Below, piece by piece: positions 1 to 8,514 of a stretch of 64,000 bases of DNA. Position numbers and translations under genes: made by a program. Numbering within the stretch: the first letter of the stretch is position 1; every line of letters begins with the position of its first letter. Source of the DNA: Clostridia bacterium (GTDB lineage Bacteria; Bacillota; Clostridia; Oscillospirales; Acutalibacteraceae); assembly GCA_017516745.1 (NCBI GenBank), contig JAFXBF010000002.1:62001-126000 (forward strand). Reading direction: 5' to 3'. The notes below the pieces were generated by a model. It saw nothing but the letters and a program-made list of their open reading frames with translations, made no database searches and was not told where the DNA came from.

Positions 1-214
1 CTTCCTTGAAAAATACTGCGAGTATTGTAAAAACGAGTGATTTTACAAGCATTGCAAGCATAAACGGAGTGGATTTACGAAATGAAACAACGTCGGGATA
101 TTCGTTAATTCCGAGATAAATCAAAATAAATCCAATAAAATCCGACGCTATATCAAACCCGCCTATATCGAAGTCGATAAATATGAATAAATAACCAATA
201 AATATTTTCAGCAT
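1..214 (-). CDS. partial membrane protein (N-terminal 71 residues)
   Basis: An open frame starts with ATG at 214, behind a GGAGGTT ribosome-binding site at about 219-226, and runs off the left edge without a stop. The visible 71 residues begin MLKIFIGYLFIFIDFDIGGF and form a first hydrophobic segment, a short polar loop with two Pro residues, and a second hydrophobic stretch starting near residue 55. I recognise it only as the N-terminus of a small multi-spanning membrane protein of a type common in Clostridia. It lies 45 bp downstream of manA on the same strand and may be co-transcribed with it. No function can be assigned. Confidence 0.65.
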   Translation of the reverse strand, partial: MLKIFIGYLFIFIDFDIGGFDIASDFIGFILIYLGINEYPDVVSFRKSTPFMLAMLVKSLVFTILAVFFKE

Positions 215-259
215 AACCTAACCTCCTTTATTTGCGAATTAATTCATAATTCCGAATTC

Positions 260-1357
260 TTAATTTATCTTCGGCGGCATACATTCGAGTATTTCGAGTG
301 TATCGCCGTCGTTTGCTTTGACTAAATAGCTGTCGGTCTTTGCAGGCTCAAACAGGCAGTCACCGGCTTTGATTTCAATCGTCCTTTCACCGCATACGAA
401 CTTACCGCTGCCTCTTGCAACCGCAAGACAGCAGGCTCTGCCGCTGGTTTTGCGCTCGTATTCGCTTTCAACAGTAATTCTGTTAAGCGCAAAGCAGGTT
501 GTATCATCGTAGGTGATAAGGCTTTCTTTTTTTGCCTTTTCGCCGTCCTCAAGTGTGGTTGCCTTGAGGTAATAGCGGTTCATCAGTTCTTCAATAGAAA
601 GAGCCTCATAAGTGAAGCACTCAAACATTTTCTCAAAGCCAAGACCCATGTGGCAAAGGTGGTCAGGCATCAGCGTGCCGCGCATATCACATTTTTCAAC
701 GCTTATTGTGTAGTCTGTCGGCTCCTGCACCTCAAGCAGCATACAGCCCGAGCCTATAGCGTGGGGTGTACCGCCGGAGATAAGGAAAACGTCACCCGGC
801 TTTACAACAATTTTGTGCATATACTCCTGCATTTCGGCAATGTCCTGCCTGTCAAAAAGCTCTTTCCACTTTTCACCGGTTACTTCTCTTTTGAAGCCGA
901 GCAGAATATAAGGCTCTTCGCCGTCAATAACACGGCTGTTAAGGATGTACCAGGATTCTGTTTTGCCGTAGTCGGAGTTGAAAAGGCGCTTTGCCGCATC
1001 CTTGGTGGGGTGCACCTGAATGGGCAGACGCTCTGCGGAATCGAGGAACTTTGTCAGCACGCCGAAGTTGACACCGAACTTTTCAATATGTTCTTTGCCT
1101 AAATATGTTTCGGGGTCGGAGTCTATCAAATCCTTGAGGTAAAGCTCGCTGCCGTCCTCAGTTTCTATTTTGCTCAGGCCCTCTTTTTCGGGCTTGTCAG
1201 CTCTGTCGGGGTTATCGGCAACAACAACGCTTGCCAGCCAGTCCTCGGGGAAATTGGCGTCCTCGCCGTTGCCGCTTTTTCTCATTTCATCTATCAGCTT
1301 GCCGCCGTAGTAAAGCCGCCACACACGGTTTTCTTTCATCTTAAGGGGAGTTATCAT
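260..1357 (-). CDS. manA: mannose-6-phosphate isomerase, class I
   Basis: 365 residues, close to the usual length of short Bacillus-type phosphomannose isomerases. The enzyme interconverts mannose 6-phosphate and fructose 6-phosphate in the cytoplasm. The type I zinc site is visible: Gln114 and His116 in QVHP, Glu134 in KTESW and His199 in GGTPHAIGSG. The start overlaps the stop of the upstream PHP gene by 4 bp, which suggests translational coupling. It ends a minus-strand block that begins with the inositol genes, although a terminator lies between iolE and the PHP gene. Together with the alpha-mannosidase at the far right of the window it implies mannose use, though the two are not linked. 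Confidence 0.93.
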   Translation of the reverse strand: MITPLKMKENRVWRLYYGGKLIDEMRKSGNGEDANFPEDWLASVVVADNPDRADKPEKEGLSKIETEDGSELYLKDLIDSDPETYLGKEHIEKFGVNFGVLTKFLDSAERLPIQVHPTKDAAKRLFNSDYGKTESWYILNSRVIDGEEPYILLGFKREVTGEKWKELFDRQDIAEMQEYMHKIVVKPGDVFLISGGTPHAIGSGCMLLEVQEPTDYTISVEKCDMRGTLMPDHLCHMGLGFEKMFECFTYEALSIEELMNRYYLKATTLEDGEKAKKESLITYDDTTCFALNRITVESEYERKTSGRACCLAVARGSGKFVCGERTIEIKAGDCLFEPAKTDSYLVKANDGDTLEILECMPPKIN

Positions 1358-2037
1358 TTTATTATACCTCCGGGCATTTTAAGTGTGTATTTCTGCGCTC
1401 TGAGCATTTCGACAAGCTGCTTTTCGTTCTTGGGTCTTTCCTCAAAGTAAACACCGCCGGGTGTTGAACGGAAGGGCTCGTGGTTGTCCGTGCCCGAAAG
1501 CATCAGCCTGCCTGAAAGCCTTGCCCATTCGTATGCAACCGAGTTTCTGGAGTTGTGGCTTGCGTTGCCGTTGTAAACTTCAATACCGTCAACAAGGTAG
1601 GGGTTAACAACCGTCATATTGTTGCGGAAGGGATGAGCGTGGAAAATCATAATGTCGCCGTATTCGTCTATAACCTTGCGGAAGTGTTCAAGGCTCGTTT
1701 CGGTGATTTCGGGGTGGTCAAGGTAAAACTGCTTGTCTGCGCCGAAAACAAGGTAATCGTTGTCAGCGTCCTTAAAGCGGATTTCAACGCCTTTGAGCAC
1801 GGTGAAATCTTCGGTTTCGCATTCCTTTGCTATTTCGTAGCCGAGCCACTGTCCGTTGACTCTGCCTTCCCAGTCAAGCTGTCCGTAGCGCTTGTCCTCG
1901 CCGAAGGGCTTGAAGTGGTCGGTTATGATTATTCCGTCATAGCCGTTCTGGCGGTAGTATTCCACCATTCCCTTTGCGGGTATTTCACCGCAGGTGCTCG
2001 ATTCAGCGGTGTGAACGTGTGTATCAAATAAAAACAT
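1354..2037 (-). CDS. PHP-domain phosphoesterase
   Basis: 227 residues. The PHP fold is shown by FDTHVHTAES at residues 4-13 (metal ligands His7 and His9), ITDHF near residue 38, GVEI, a later HAHPF and SGTDNH near the C-terminus. These are the metal-binding motifs of the polymerase-and-histidinol-phosphatase superfamily. No polymerase or extra domain is fused, so it is a stand-alone metal-dependent phosphoesterase whose substrate cannot be read from the sequence. It overlaps manA by 4 bp and follows iolE after a terminator, so a sugar-phosphate or nucleotide-derived substrate is only a guess. The ribosome-binding site AAAGGTTGA lies just upstream of the ATG. Confidence 0.8.
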   Translation of the reverse strand: MFLFDTHVHTAESSTCGEIPAKGMVEYYRQNGYDGIIITDHFKPFGEDKRYGQLDWEGRVNGQWLGYEIAKECETEDFTVLKGVEIRFKDADNDYLVFGADKQFYLDHPEITETSLEHFRKVIDEYGDIMIFHAHPFRNNMTVVNPYLVDGIEVYNGNASHNSRNSVAYEWARLSGRLMLSGTDNHEPFRSTPGGVYFEERPKNEKQLVEMLRAQKYTLKMPGGIIK

Positions 2038-2055
2038 AAAATCAACCTTTCATAG

Positions 2056-2086
2056 GGAAAAAAGGGCATACATAAAGTATGCCCTT
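2056..2086 (-). terminator. rho-independent terminator after iolE
   Basis: On the minus strand a 10-bp perfect stem AAGGGCATAC/GTATGCCCTT with a 5-nt loop is followed by a run of T. It sits in the 56-bp gap between iolE and the PHP gene, so it probably ends most iol transcripts and lets a fraction read through into the PHP-manA pair. Confidence 0.8.
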
Positions 2087-2093
2087 ATATCAA

Positions 2094-2987
2094 TTAAAGA
2101 CCTGTTTTTTCTGCTATATATTTACGAGCAAGGCAGGCATATTCATACGGGTTTGCCTTTGCAGGGTCCTGTTCGGCCTCAACAACAACCCAGCCCTCGT
2201 AATCAGCCTCGGCAAGGATATCGAATACGGGTGTGAAGTCGAAATCGCCGTCGCCGGGTACTGTGAAGGAGCCTGCACGGACAGCGTCAAGGAAGCTGTA
2301 GCCCTTTGCCTTTGCTTCGTCAATAACGTCCTGACGGATGCTCTTGAGGTGAACGTGCTTTACACGGTTGACGTACTTTTTAAGTACGCCGATTGCGTCC
2401 TCACCGGAGAATGAAAGGTGACCGGTATCGTAAAGAAGATATACGAGGTCGGGGTCTGTAAGCTCCATGAGCTTGTCGATTTCTTCCTCTGTCTGTACAC
2501 CTGTGCCCATGTGGTGGTGCACGGTGAAGTACATACCCTTTTCCTTTGCAAGTCTGCCCATTTCGTTAAAGCCCTTTGCGACAAGAGCCCACTGCTCGTC
2601 TGTGTAAACGGGCTTTTCGCCGAAAATGCTCACGGGCTTGCCCTGAATGCTGTTGCCCTGCTCGGAAGCGCCGATAACCTTTGCGCCGAGAGCGTGAAGG
2701 AAATCTCTGTGCTTGATGAAGGCTTCGATTGTTGCCTCATAGCCGTCGGAAAGAAGGAGGGAGGAGAACCAGGCGTTACAGATGCGCAGACCTCTTACAT
2801 CAAGCTTGTGCTTGAGTGTTTCAACATCCTTGGGGTACTTGTTGCCGATTTCGCTGCCCTTGAAGCCGCTGAGTGCCATTTCGCTGACACACTGCTCAAA
2901 GGTGTTTTCCGCTCCCAGATCGGGCAGGTCATCGTTTGTCCATGCTATGGGAGCAATTGCAAGTGAAACTTTATCTTTATTAAGCAT
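2094..2987 (-). CDS. iolE: myo-inosose-2 dehydratase
   Basis: 297 residues, the normal IolE length, with the AP-endonuclease-2-like TIM barrel. The N-terminus [18 protein letters not shown] is typical of IolE, and [15 protein letters not shown] and HVHLKSIR supply the metal-binding residues expected of this sugar isomerase/dehydratase fold. The enzyme dehydrates scyllo-inosose (2-keto-myo-inositol) to a cyclohexane dione, the substrate of IolD. It is the third gene of an iolG-iolD-iolE operon, 18 bp after iolD, and ends at a strong terminator. Co-occurrence with iolG and iolD makes the assignment secure. Confidence 0.93.
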   Translation of the reverse strand: MLNKDKVSLAIAPIAWTNDDLPDLGAENTFEQCVSEMALSGFKGSEIGNKYPKDVETLKHKLDVRGLRICNAWFSSLLLSDGYEATIEAFIKHRDFLHALGAKVIGASEQGNSIQGKPVSIFGEKPVYTDEQWALVAKGFNEMGRLAKEKGMYFTVHHHMGTGVQTEEEIDKLMELTDPDLVYLLYDTGHLSFSGEDAIGVLKKYVNRVKHVHLKSIRQDVIDEAKAKGYSFLDAVRAGSFTVPGDGDFDFTPVFDILAEADYEGWVVVEAEQDPAKANPYEYACLARKYIAEKTGL

Positions 2988-3005
2988 TTGTCAAAACCCT
3001 TTCAA

Positions 3006-4862
3006 TTAATATTCTCTTGCGAGCTTGATGTTGGCGGCCATATCTTCGTAAGCTGCCTGTACCTTTTCGCTTGTTGAAACCTCTGCAACGCCTACACGCC
3101 ACCAGCTCTCGTAACCGCCGCTCATACTGCCGTGAGCAACCTTGATGTCGATAAGTGTGGAAACAGTCTGCTTCTTGGAATCCTCAATAGCGTAAATAAG
3201 CTCGTCAATGTTTGTTGCCGTGTATGTCTTACAGCCGTAACCTTGAGCACACTTTGCAAAGTCAATCGGAACAACAGGTCCGTCAAGCAGACCCGTGAGC
3301 GGATTTCTTGCCGTAAAGCGTGTGCCGAAGGTGTCTGTACCCTGGTTGTTCTGCAGGTTTTCAATACAGCCCCAGCCGCTGTTGTCAAAGAGCATTACGT
3401 TAATTTTAACGCCCTCCTGAATAGCTGTGTAAAGCTCGCTGTGAAGCATAAGGAAGCTGCCGTCGCCAACCATTGCGTAAACTTCCTTGTCAGGTGCGGC
3501 AAGCTTTGCGCCGAGTGCACCGCATATCTCGTAACCCATACAGGAGAAGCCGTATTCCATATGGTAGGTCTTGGGCAGAGTGCTTCTCCAAAGGCGCTGC
3601 ATATCGCCGGGAAGACTGCCGGAAGAGCCGAGCGCAATTGCATCGGGTGCAATGCGCTTGTTGATTTCGCCGAGTGCTCTCATCTGTGAAAGGCTGCCGT
3701 CGGAAAGCTCCTGATTGTAACAGTTGTCCATTTCTTCAACATAAGCCTTTTTGGCTTCGGCTAATTCGTCGCCCCAGCCGCTTCTGTAGTATTTTTGTGA
3801 AAGTGCTGCCGAAAGGTCAAGCAGAGCCATTTTAGCGTCTGCAATAACGGAAACGGCATCCATCTTGAATGCGTCAAAGGAGCTTACGTTTATGCTGACA
3901 ATTTTTGCATCGGGGTTTTTAAAGCCCCACTTTGAGCAGGTTGTGAAGTCAGTCAGCCTTGTGCCGACTGCAATAATAAGGTCAGCCTGCTGTGCAATAA
4001 CGTTTGCCGCAGCACCGCCCGTAACGCCTATACCGCCGAGGTTGAGCGGACAGTCCCACGGAATCTGACCCTTGCCTGCCTGCGTTTCGCCAATCGGAAT
4101 GTTGAAGCGCTCTGCAAAGTACTGTGCCGCCTGCCATGCGCCCGAATAGGTCACACCGCCGCCGACTATCATAATGGGCTTCTTTGCCGCATCAATAAGC
4201 TCAGCAGCCGCATCAATTTCTCTGCGTGTTGCAGGTCTGCGGTCAAGATACCATACTCTTCTTTGGAAGAAGTATTCCGGGTAATCGTAAGCCTCGCCCT
4301 CAACATCCTGCGGCATTGCAAGGCAGACCGCACCTGTTTCAGCCCAGTCTGTGAGCACACGCATTGCGTTGAGGCAGGCTGTCATAAGCTGCTCGGGCCT
4401 TTCTATTCTGTCCCAGTATTTGCAAACAGCCTTGAAAGCATCGTTTGCCGTTGTGGCATAGCTTGTGGGCTGTTCAATCTGCTGGAGTACGGGGTCGGGC
4501 TGACGGCAGGCGAAGGTGTCGCCGGGCAGGACAAGCAGGGGAATCCTGTTTGCCGTTGCCGTGCCGCAGGCGGTAACCATATTGAGCGCACCGGGGCCGA
4601 TTGAGCTTGTGCAGGCTATAATCTGCCTTCTGTCACTCTGCTTTGCAAAAGCTATGGCGGCGTGAGCCATGCCCTGCTCGTTGTGACCCTGATAGTATGT
4701 AAGGCTGTGACCGCCCTGCTCGAGTGCCTGACCTATGCCGACTACGCAGCCGTGGCCAAATATACCGAAAATACCCTTGACAAACTTGGTTTCCTCACCG
4801 TCAAAGCTGACATACTGGTTATCGAGGAATTTGACAAGAGCCTGTGCCATTGTCAGTTTCAT
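3006..4862 (-). CDS. iolD: 3D-(3,5/4)-trihydroxycyclohexane-1,2-dione hydrolase
   Basis: 618 residues, the usual IolD length, from the thiamine-diphosphate enzyme family. Residues 59-64 GHNEQG carry the conserved cofactor-activating Glu62. The ThDP/metal motif begins GDGS at 466 and ends at the Asn of FDN at 494, the standard spacing. The enzyme opens the ring of the inositol-derived dione to 5-deoxy-glucuronate. It lies 32 bp after iolG and 18 bp before iolE. Other ThDP enzymes such as acetolactate synthase share the fold, but the C-terminal [14 protein letters not shown] segment and the iol neighbours favour IolD. Confidence 0.94.
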   Translation of the reverse strand: MKLTMAQALVKFLDNQYVSFDGEETKFVKGIFGIFGHGCVVGIGQALEQGGHSLTYYQGHNEQGMAHAAIAFAKQSDRRQIIACTSSIGPGALNMVTACGTATANRIPLLVLPGDTFACRQPDPVLQQIEQPTSYATTANDAFKAVCKYWDRIERPEQLMTACLNAMRVLTDWAETGAVCLAMPQDVEGEAYDYPEYFFQRRVWYLDRRPATRREIDAAAELIDAAKKPIMIVGGGVTYSGAWQAAQYFAERFNIPIGETQAGKGQIPWDCPLNLGGIGVTGGAAANVIAQQADLIIAVGTRLTDFTTCSKWGFKNPDAKIVSINVSSFDAFKMDAVSVIADAKMALLDLSAALSQKYYRSGWGDELAEAKKAYVEEMDNCYNQELSDGSLSQMRALGEINKRIAPDAIALGSSGSLPGDMQRLWRSTLPKTYHMEYGFSCMGYEICGALGAKLAAPDKEVYAMVGDGSFLMLHSELYTAIQEGVKINVMLFDNSGWGCIENLQNNQGTDTFGTRFTARNPLTGLLDGPVVPIDFAKCAQGYGCKTYTATNIDELIYAIEDSKKQTVSTLIDIKVAHGSMSGGYESWWRVGVAEVSTSEKVQAAYEDMAANIKLAREY

Positions 4863-4894
4863 TTCAAATCATTCCTTAATGTAAATTTATGTAA

Positions 4895-5908
4895 TTAATA
4901 AATTTCGCTTACCTTAACGGGTCTGCCCTCTGCAACACTCTTCTTTGCGGCAAGTGCAACAACAATAGCGGCAAGTCCGTCATCAACGTTTGCGGGTACT
5001 TCCTTGTCGTTGAGAACTGCGTCAACAAACCGGAGCATCTCGTCACGGAAGGACTGCATATATCTCTCAAGGAAGAAGTAGAGGGGCTTTTCGCCTGTGC
5101 AGCCGTTTTCGTCCATAAGAACAACGTTGGAGGGTGTGTCGTTGGAAGCAACTGCGGCACCCTTGCTGCCGAATACTTCAACTCTCTGGTCGTAACCGTA
5201 AGCGGCACGGCGGCAGTTGTCAATAACGCCTATTGCGCCGTTTTCAAACTTGAGGGAGATAACAGCCGTGTCAACATCGCCTGCCTCACCGATAGCAGGG
5301 TCAACAAGGCAGGTTGCGTTTGCGTAAACCTCTGTAATCGGGCTGCCTGCCATAAAGCGAGCCATATCAAAATCGTGGATGGTCATATCAACAAACATAC
5401 CGCCTGAAACAGCAGCATATTCGGGTGAGGGCGGAGCAGGGTCACGGGAGGTGATTTTGATAACCTCAACATCGCCGACCTTGCCGTCGTTAATCATCGA
5501 CTTGATTGTGGAGAAGTTGTGGTCGAAGCGGCGATTGAAGCCTACCTGGAGCTTAACGCCTGTTTCCTTAACTGTGTCGATAACTGCCTGTACCTTTTCG
5601 GGTGTGAGGTCAACGGGCTTTTCGCAGAAAACGTGCTTGCCTGCTTTTGCGGCGGCAATTGCGATATCTGCGTGTGTGTCTGTGGATGAGCAGACGAGAA
5701 CGGCATCAATATCCTTGTCCTCGAGCATATCGACATAGCTGTCGTAAATCTTTTCAATGCCAAACTCCTGACAAAGAGCAGGGAGATGGTCCTTGTAAAC
5801 ATCTGTGATACCGAGTACCTTTGCTGTGGGCACATTGTAGCAGATTGACTGTGCGTGAACCTTGCCTATTCTGCCTGCGCCGATAATGCCTATGTTGAGC
5901 TGTTTCAT
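4895..5908 (-). CDS. iolG: inositol 2-dehydrogenase
   Basis: 337 residues of the Gfo/Idh/MocA family. The N-terminal Rossmann motif is GIIGAGRIGKVHA (residues 7-19). The catalytic lysine is Lys97 in CEKP, and the second part of the catalytic site is Asp174 with His178 in DMTIHD. These numbers nearly match the Lys97/Asp172/His176 triad described for Bacillus IolG. The enzyme oxidises myo-inositol to scyllo-inosose with NAD. It is the first gene of the iolG-D-E set, with an extended -10 promoter about 40 bp upstream. Substrate within the family could be a related inositol isomer. Confidence 0.9.
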   Translation of the reverse strand: MKQLNIGIIGAGRIGKVHAQSICYNVPTAKVLGITDVYKDHLPALCQEFGIEKIYDSYVDMLEDKDIDAVLVCSSTDTHADIAIAAAKAGKHVFCEKPVDLTPEKVQAVIDTVKETGVKLQVGFNRRFDHNFSTIKSMINDGKVGDVEVIKITSRDPAPPSPEYAAVSGGMFVDMTIHDFDMARFMAGSPITEVYANATCLVDPAIGEAGDVDTAVISLKFENGAIGVIDNCRRAAYGYDQRVEVFGSKGAAVASNDTPSNVVLMDENGCTGEKPLYFFLERYMQSFRDEMLRFVDAVLNDKEVPANVDDGLAAIVVALAAKKSVAEGRPVKVSEIY

Positions 5909-5950
5909 TTGTTTATAACCTCCATTTGAATTGGATTTTCATCGTTCTCA

Positions 5951-5959
5951 ATTATATCA
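5951..5959 (-). promoter_or_regulatory. extended -10 promoter of the iolG operon
   Basis: On the minus strand the sequence reads TGATATAAT, a consensus -10 hexamer preceded by the TGn extension, about 40 bp upstream of the iolG start. No good -35 box is at the usual distance, which is tolerated in extended -10 promoters. Assignment is by motif only. Confidence 0.5.
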
Positions 5960-6031
5960 CTCTCATTTAAAAAAATCCACAATATATAGTAAATTTTCTT
6001 AAAAAATTAAAATATTTATTGCTTTTAAGTC

Positions 6032-6060
6032 TTGTAATAAACAGATAAATGTAGTATAAT
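6032..6060 (+). promoter_or_regulatory. sigma-A-type promoter for miaB operon, upstream of the MITE
   Basis: TTGTAA at 6032-6037 and TATAAT at 6055-6060 are separated by exactly 17 bp. It points toward miaB, but a 278-bp MITE lies between it and the gene, so any transcript from it carries the whole element in its 5' leader. Motif-based call. Confidence 0.6.
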
Positions 6061-6089
6061 ATAAAAATTAAAATCGGGTTTTATGTCCC

Positions 6090-6367
6090 TTAGGGTGACG
6101 AGTATAATCCGAACCTGCCCAAAAGCGTGAATTTTTGCGGCTTTTCGGCGTTTCGGATTTGAAAGGCGACAGCCTGTCGGCATCCTCAACATCCAAAAAT
6201 CCATCAAAAATTCGCACTTTTGGGTTGCAGATTTTTTGCGAAGCGGATTTTTGACATATCAAGGCACAAAACGCAGTAAATCCTGACGGATTTACGAGTA
6301 TTTTAACGATGAGATGGCGGAAATCCGCCCCACAAAAAACGGGTTCGGATTATACTCGCCACCCTAA
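6090..6367 (+). mobile_element. MITE family A, copy 1 (278 bp)
   Basis: A short non-coding element with terminal inverted repeats of about 25 bp. The left end begins TTAGGGTGACGAGTATAATC and the right end is its near-perfect complement, ending in CACCCTAA. Each end contains a TA, consistent with insertion at TA as in the IS630/Tc1-mariner group (inference). It holds internal hairpins, for example GTAAATCC-TGA-GGATTTAC and GGCGGAAATCCGCC, and no plausible gene. A nearly identical inverted copy is at 60187-60465, with about ten differences by eye. It fills most of the 476-bp gap between iolG and miaB, and its end is only 3 bp from the miaB ribosome-binding site. No transposase is in the window. 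Confidence 0.88.
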
Positions 6368-6384
6368 TCGAAGGAGAGTCTGCG

Positions 6385-7797
6385 GTGCAGTCACAGCTTG
6401 GTAAGTTTGAGGTTTCGTTTGACGAAATCAAGAGGCAAAGAGAATATGTTGCGCTTGCAAAAACGGTGCTTGAAAGCCGCTTTAGCGGTGAAACTCCGTT
6501 AGCCTATGTGCATACCTTCGGCTGTCAGGGCAACGTGTCGGATTCCGAGCGTATGAAGGGCTGGCTGTCAAATATGGGCTACGGCTTTACCGAGTCAATC
6601 GAAGAAGCCGACCTTGTGCTTTACAACACCTGTGCCGTGCGTGAGCACGCTCACGACAGGGTTTTCGGCAACGTTGGCGCACTTAAACCGATTAAAGAAA
6701 AAAAGCCCGGTATGATAATTGCTCTTTGCGGTTGTATGATGCAGCAGGAGCACGTCTGGCAGAAAATCCGAAAGAGCTATCCTTATGTAAACCTTGTTTT
6801 CGGCACTCACGCCCTTCACCGTCTGCCCGAGCTTATGTATAAAGTCCTCTGCTCAGGCAAAAGAGTATTTGAGGTTGAAAACTGTGACGGCTATATTGCT
6901 GAGGGTATTCCCGTCAGGCGTGACGGCAGCTTCAAGGGCTGGCTTCCTATTATGTACGGCTGTAACAATTTCTGCAGCTACTGTATCGTGCCCTATGTAA
7001 GGGGCAGAGAAAGAAGCCGCAACAGTCAGGCTGTCCTTGCCGAGGCAAAGGAGCTCATAGCTTCTGGCTGTAAGGATATAACTCTGCTGGGTCAGAATGT
7101 AAATTCCTATAACCGTGACGGCGGAGATATGAATTTTGCACAGCTTCTCGAAGCAATAAACAATATTGAGGGCGATTTCAGAATACGCTTTATGACCTCG
7201 CACCCGAAGGACTGTACCTTTGAGCTGCTCGACACTATGGCACGCTGTCAAAAGGTAAGTAAGCACCTTCATCTGCCTTTCCAGAGCGGTAACAACCGTG
7301 TGTTAAAGGAAATGAACAGGGGATATACAAGAGAAAAATACCTTTCCCTTGTTGAATACGCCAGAAAGGTTATGCCCGACATCAGCCTTACAAGCGATAT
7401 CATTGTCGGCTTCCCCGGCGAAACCTATGAGGAATTCAGAGATACCGTTTCGCTCATAGAAGACGTTGAATTCACATCTCTTTTCACGTTTATTTATTCA
7501 CCCAGAGAGGGCACAAAGGCTGCCTCAATGCCTGACCCCGTCAGCCGTAAGGAAAAGGGTGAATGGTTCCGTGAGCTCACCCTTGCGCAGGAAAAAATAG
7601 CCGCAAACCGCTGCCAAAAAATGCTCGGACAAACCTACCGTGTGCTGTGTGAAGACTGTGCCGACGGCAGGCTTTCGGGCAGAACGGACGGCAGCGTTAT
7701 GATAGATTTTGACGGCGACGAAAGTATGGTAGGAAAATTTGTCAATGTAAAAGTAACAGCCTGCCGTAATTGGACACTTTCGGGAGAAATAGTATAA
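6385..7797 (+). CDS. miaB: tRNA-2-methylthio-N6-dimethylallyladenosine synthase
   Basis: 470 residues. The start is GTG at 6385 behind AAGGAGA at 6371-6377. MiaB is a radical SAM methylthiotransferase that adds the 2-methylthio group to i6A37 of tRNAs. The N-terminal UPF0004 domain holds Cys47, Cys83 and Cys117, the ligands of the second iron-sulfur cluster. The radical SAM cluster ligands are Cys193, Cys197 and Cys200 in GCNNFCSYC, and the last 60 or so residues form a TRAM RNA-binding domain. It leads the run miaB-ricA-mutS-mutL-miaA, so both enzymes for ms2i6A are in one cluster, as in Bacillus. The related MtaB is encoded separately at 31.6 kb. Confidence 0.96.
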   Translation: MQSQLGKFEVSFDEIKRQREYVALAKTVLESRFSGETPLAYVHTFGCQGNVSDSERMKGWLSNMGYGFTESIEEADLVLYNTCAVREHAHDRVFGNVGALKPIKEKKPGMIIALCGCMMQQEHVWQKIRKSYPYVNLVFGTHALHRLPELMYKVLCSGKRVFEVENCDGYIAEGIPVRRDGSFKGWLPIMYGCNNFCSYCIVPYVRGRERSRNSQAVLAEAKELIASGCKDITLLGQNVNSYNRDGGDMNFAQLLEAINNIEGDFRIRFMTSHPKDCTFELLDTMARCQKVSKHLHLPFQSGNNRVLKEMNRGYTREKYLSLVEYARKVMPDISLTSDIIVGFPGETYEEFRDTVSLIEDVEFTSLFTFIYSPREGTKAASMPDPVSRKEKGEWFRELTLAQEKIAANRCQKMLGQTYRVLCEDCADGRLSGRTDGSVMIDFDGDESMVGKFVNVKVTACRNWTLSGEIV

Positions 7798-7866
7798 CTT
7801 AAGTTAAAACCCCAATTAATTCAGGGATTTTATAAATCAACACAAAATAGATTAGGAGAAAAAACA

Positions 7867-8280
7867 ATGGACATCATCAAACTCACAAGAGAACTCGGCA
7901 AGGCAATCCAGCAGGATGAAAGATACCTCAAGTTTGTTGCCGCAAGAGAGGCAAACGAAGCTGACACTCAACTCAACGACCTTGTCGGCAAAATGCAGCT
8001 CATCCACATGAGCTATCAGCACGAGGCATCTAAGGAGGATGCAAACGAGCAGAAACTTCAGGCTTACGAAGAAGAATTCATGGGCATCCGTGAAAAGATT
8101 ATTGCTAACCCCAATATGGCAACTTATGAGGCAGCAAGAATGGCAATTGACGAAATGATGAACCACATCGTCGGCATCCTCACAGAGTGCATCAAGGGCG
8201 AAGACCCCGAAACCTGCGAGCCTCCCCAGGAGCACAGCTGTTCCGGTAACTGCTCTTCCTGCGGCAGCGATTGCCACTAA
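7867..8280 (+). CDS. ricA: YlbF/YmcA family protein, RicA-like, with Cys-rich tail
   Basis: 137 residues, mostly helical. Its place between miaB and mutS matches Bacillus ymcA (ricA), a member of the RicA-RicF-RicT complex that steers RNase Y and affects competence, biofilm and sporulation. The C-terminus is rich in cysteine: Cys108, Cys117, Cys125, Cys129, Cys132 and Cys136, in a context such as CSGNCSSCGSDCH. The known Ric complex binds [4Fe-4S] clusters, so these may be ligands (inference). The ribosome-binding site TTAGGAGAAAAA precedes the ATG. Family membership is confident; RicA rather than RicF rests on gene order. Confidence 0.82.
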   Translation: MDIIKLTRELGKAIQQDERYLKFVAAREANEADTQLNDLVGKMQLIHMSYQHEASKEDANEQKLQAYEEEFMGIREKIIANPNMATYEAARMAIDEMMNHIVGILTECIKGEDPETCEPPQEHSCSGNCSSCGSDCH

Positions 8281-8514
8281 TTACCGATTTCTTTATCGGC
8301 TTTAAGTGTATGTGCCTTGCTGTTGCTTTCTTGGCATATTTTTGCCGTAATGCTCGGCAATACACAAAGTATTGCCTGTGCTTACGTCTTCAATCTGCTT
8401 TGAAATCAATCAGCAAATCACACACACCAATCCGAACAGAAATCAAAGAGCACAGAGTAAACGGCATATTGGTTTTATTCTGAAAATTTTAACTACTTTT
8501 GCGGAGGCGTGCAA

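Noticed and set aside
8271-8483. 70-codon frame between ricA and mutS
   Set aside because: Begins inside the ricA end, has no ribosome-binding site and an unlikely Cys/Ser/Ile-rich composition. I treat 8281-8508 as non-coding.
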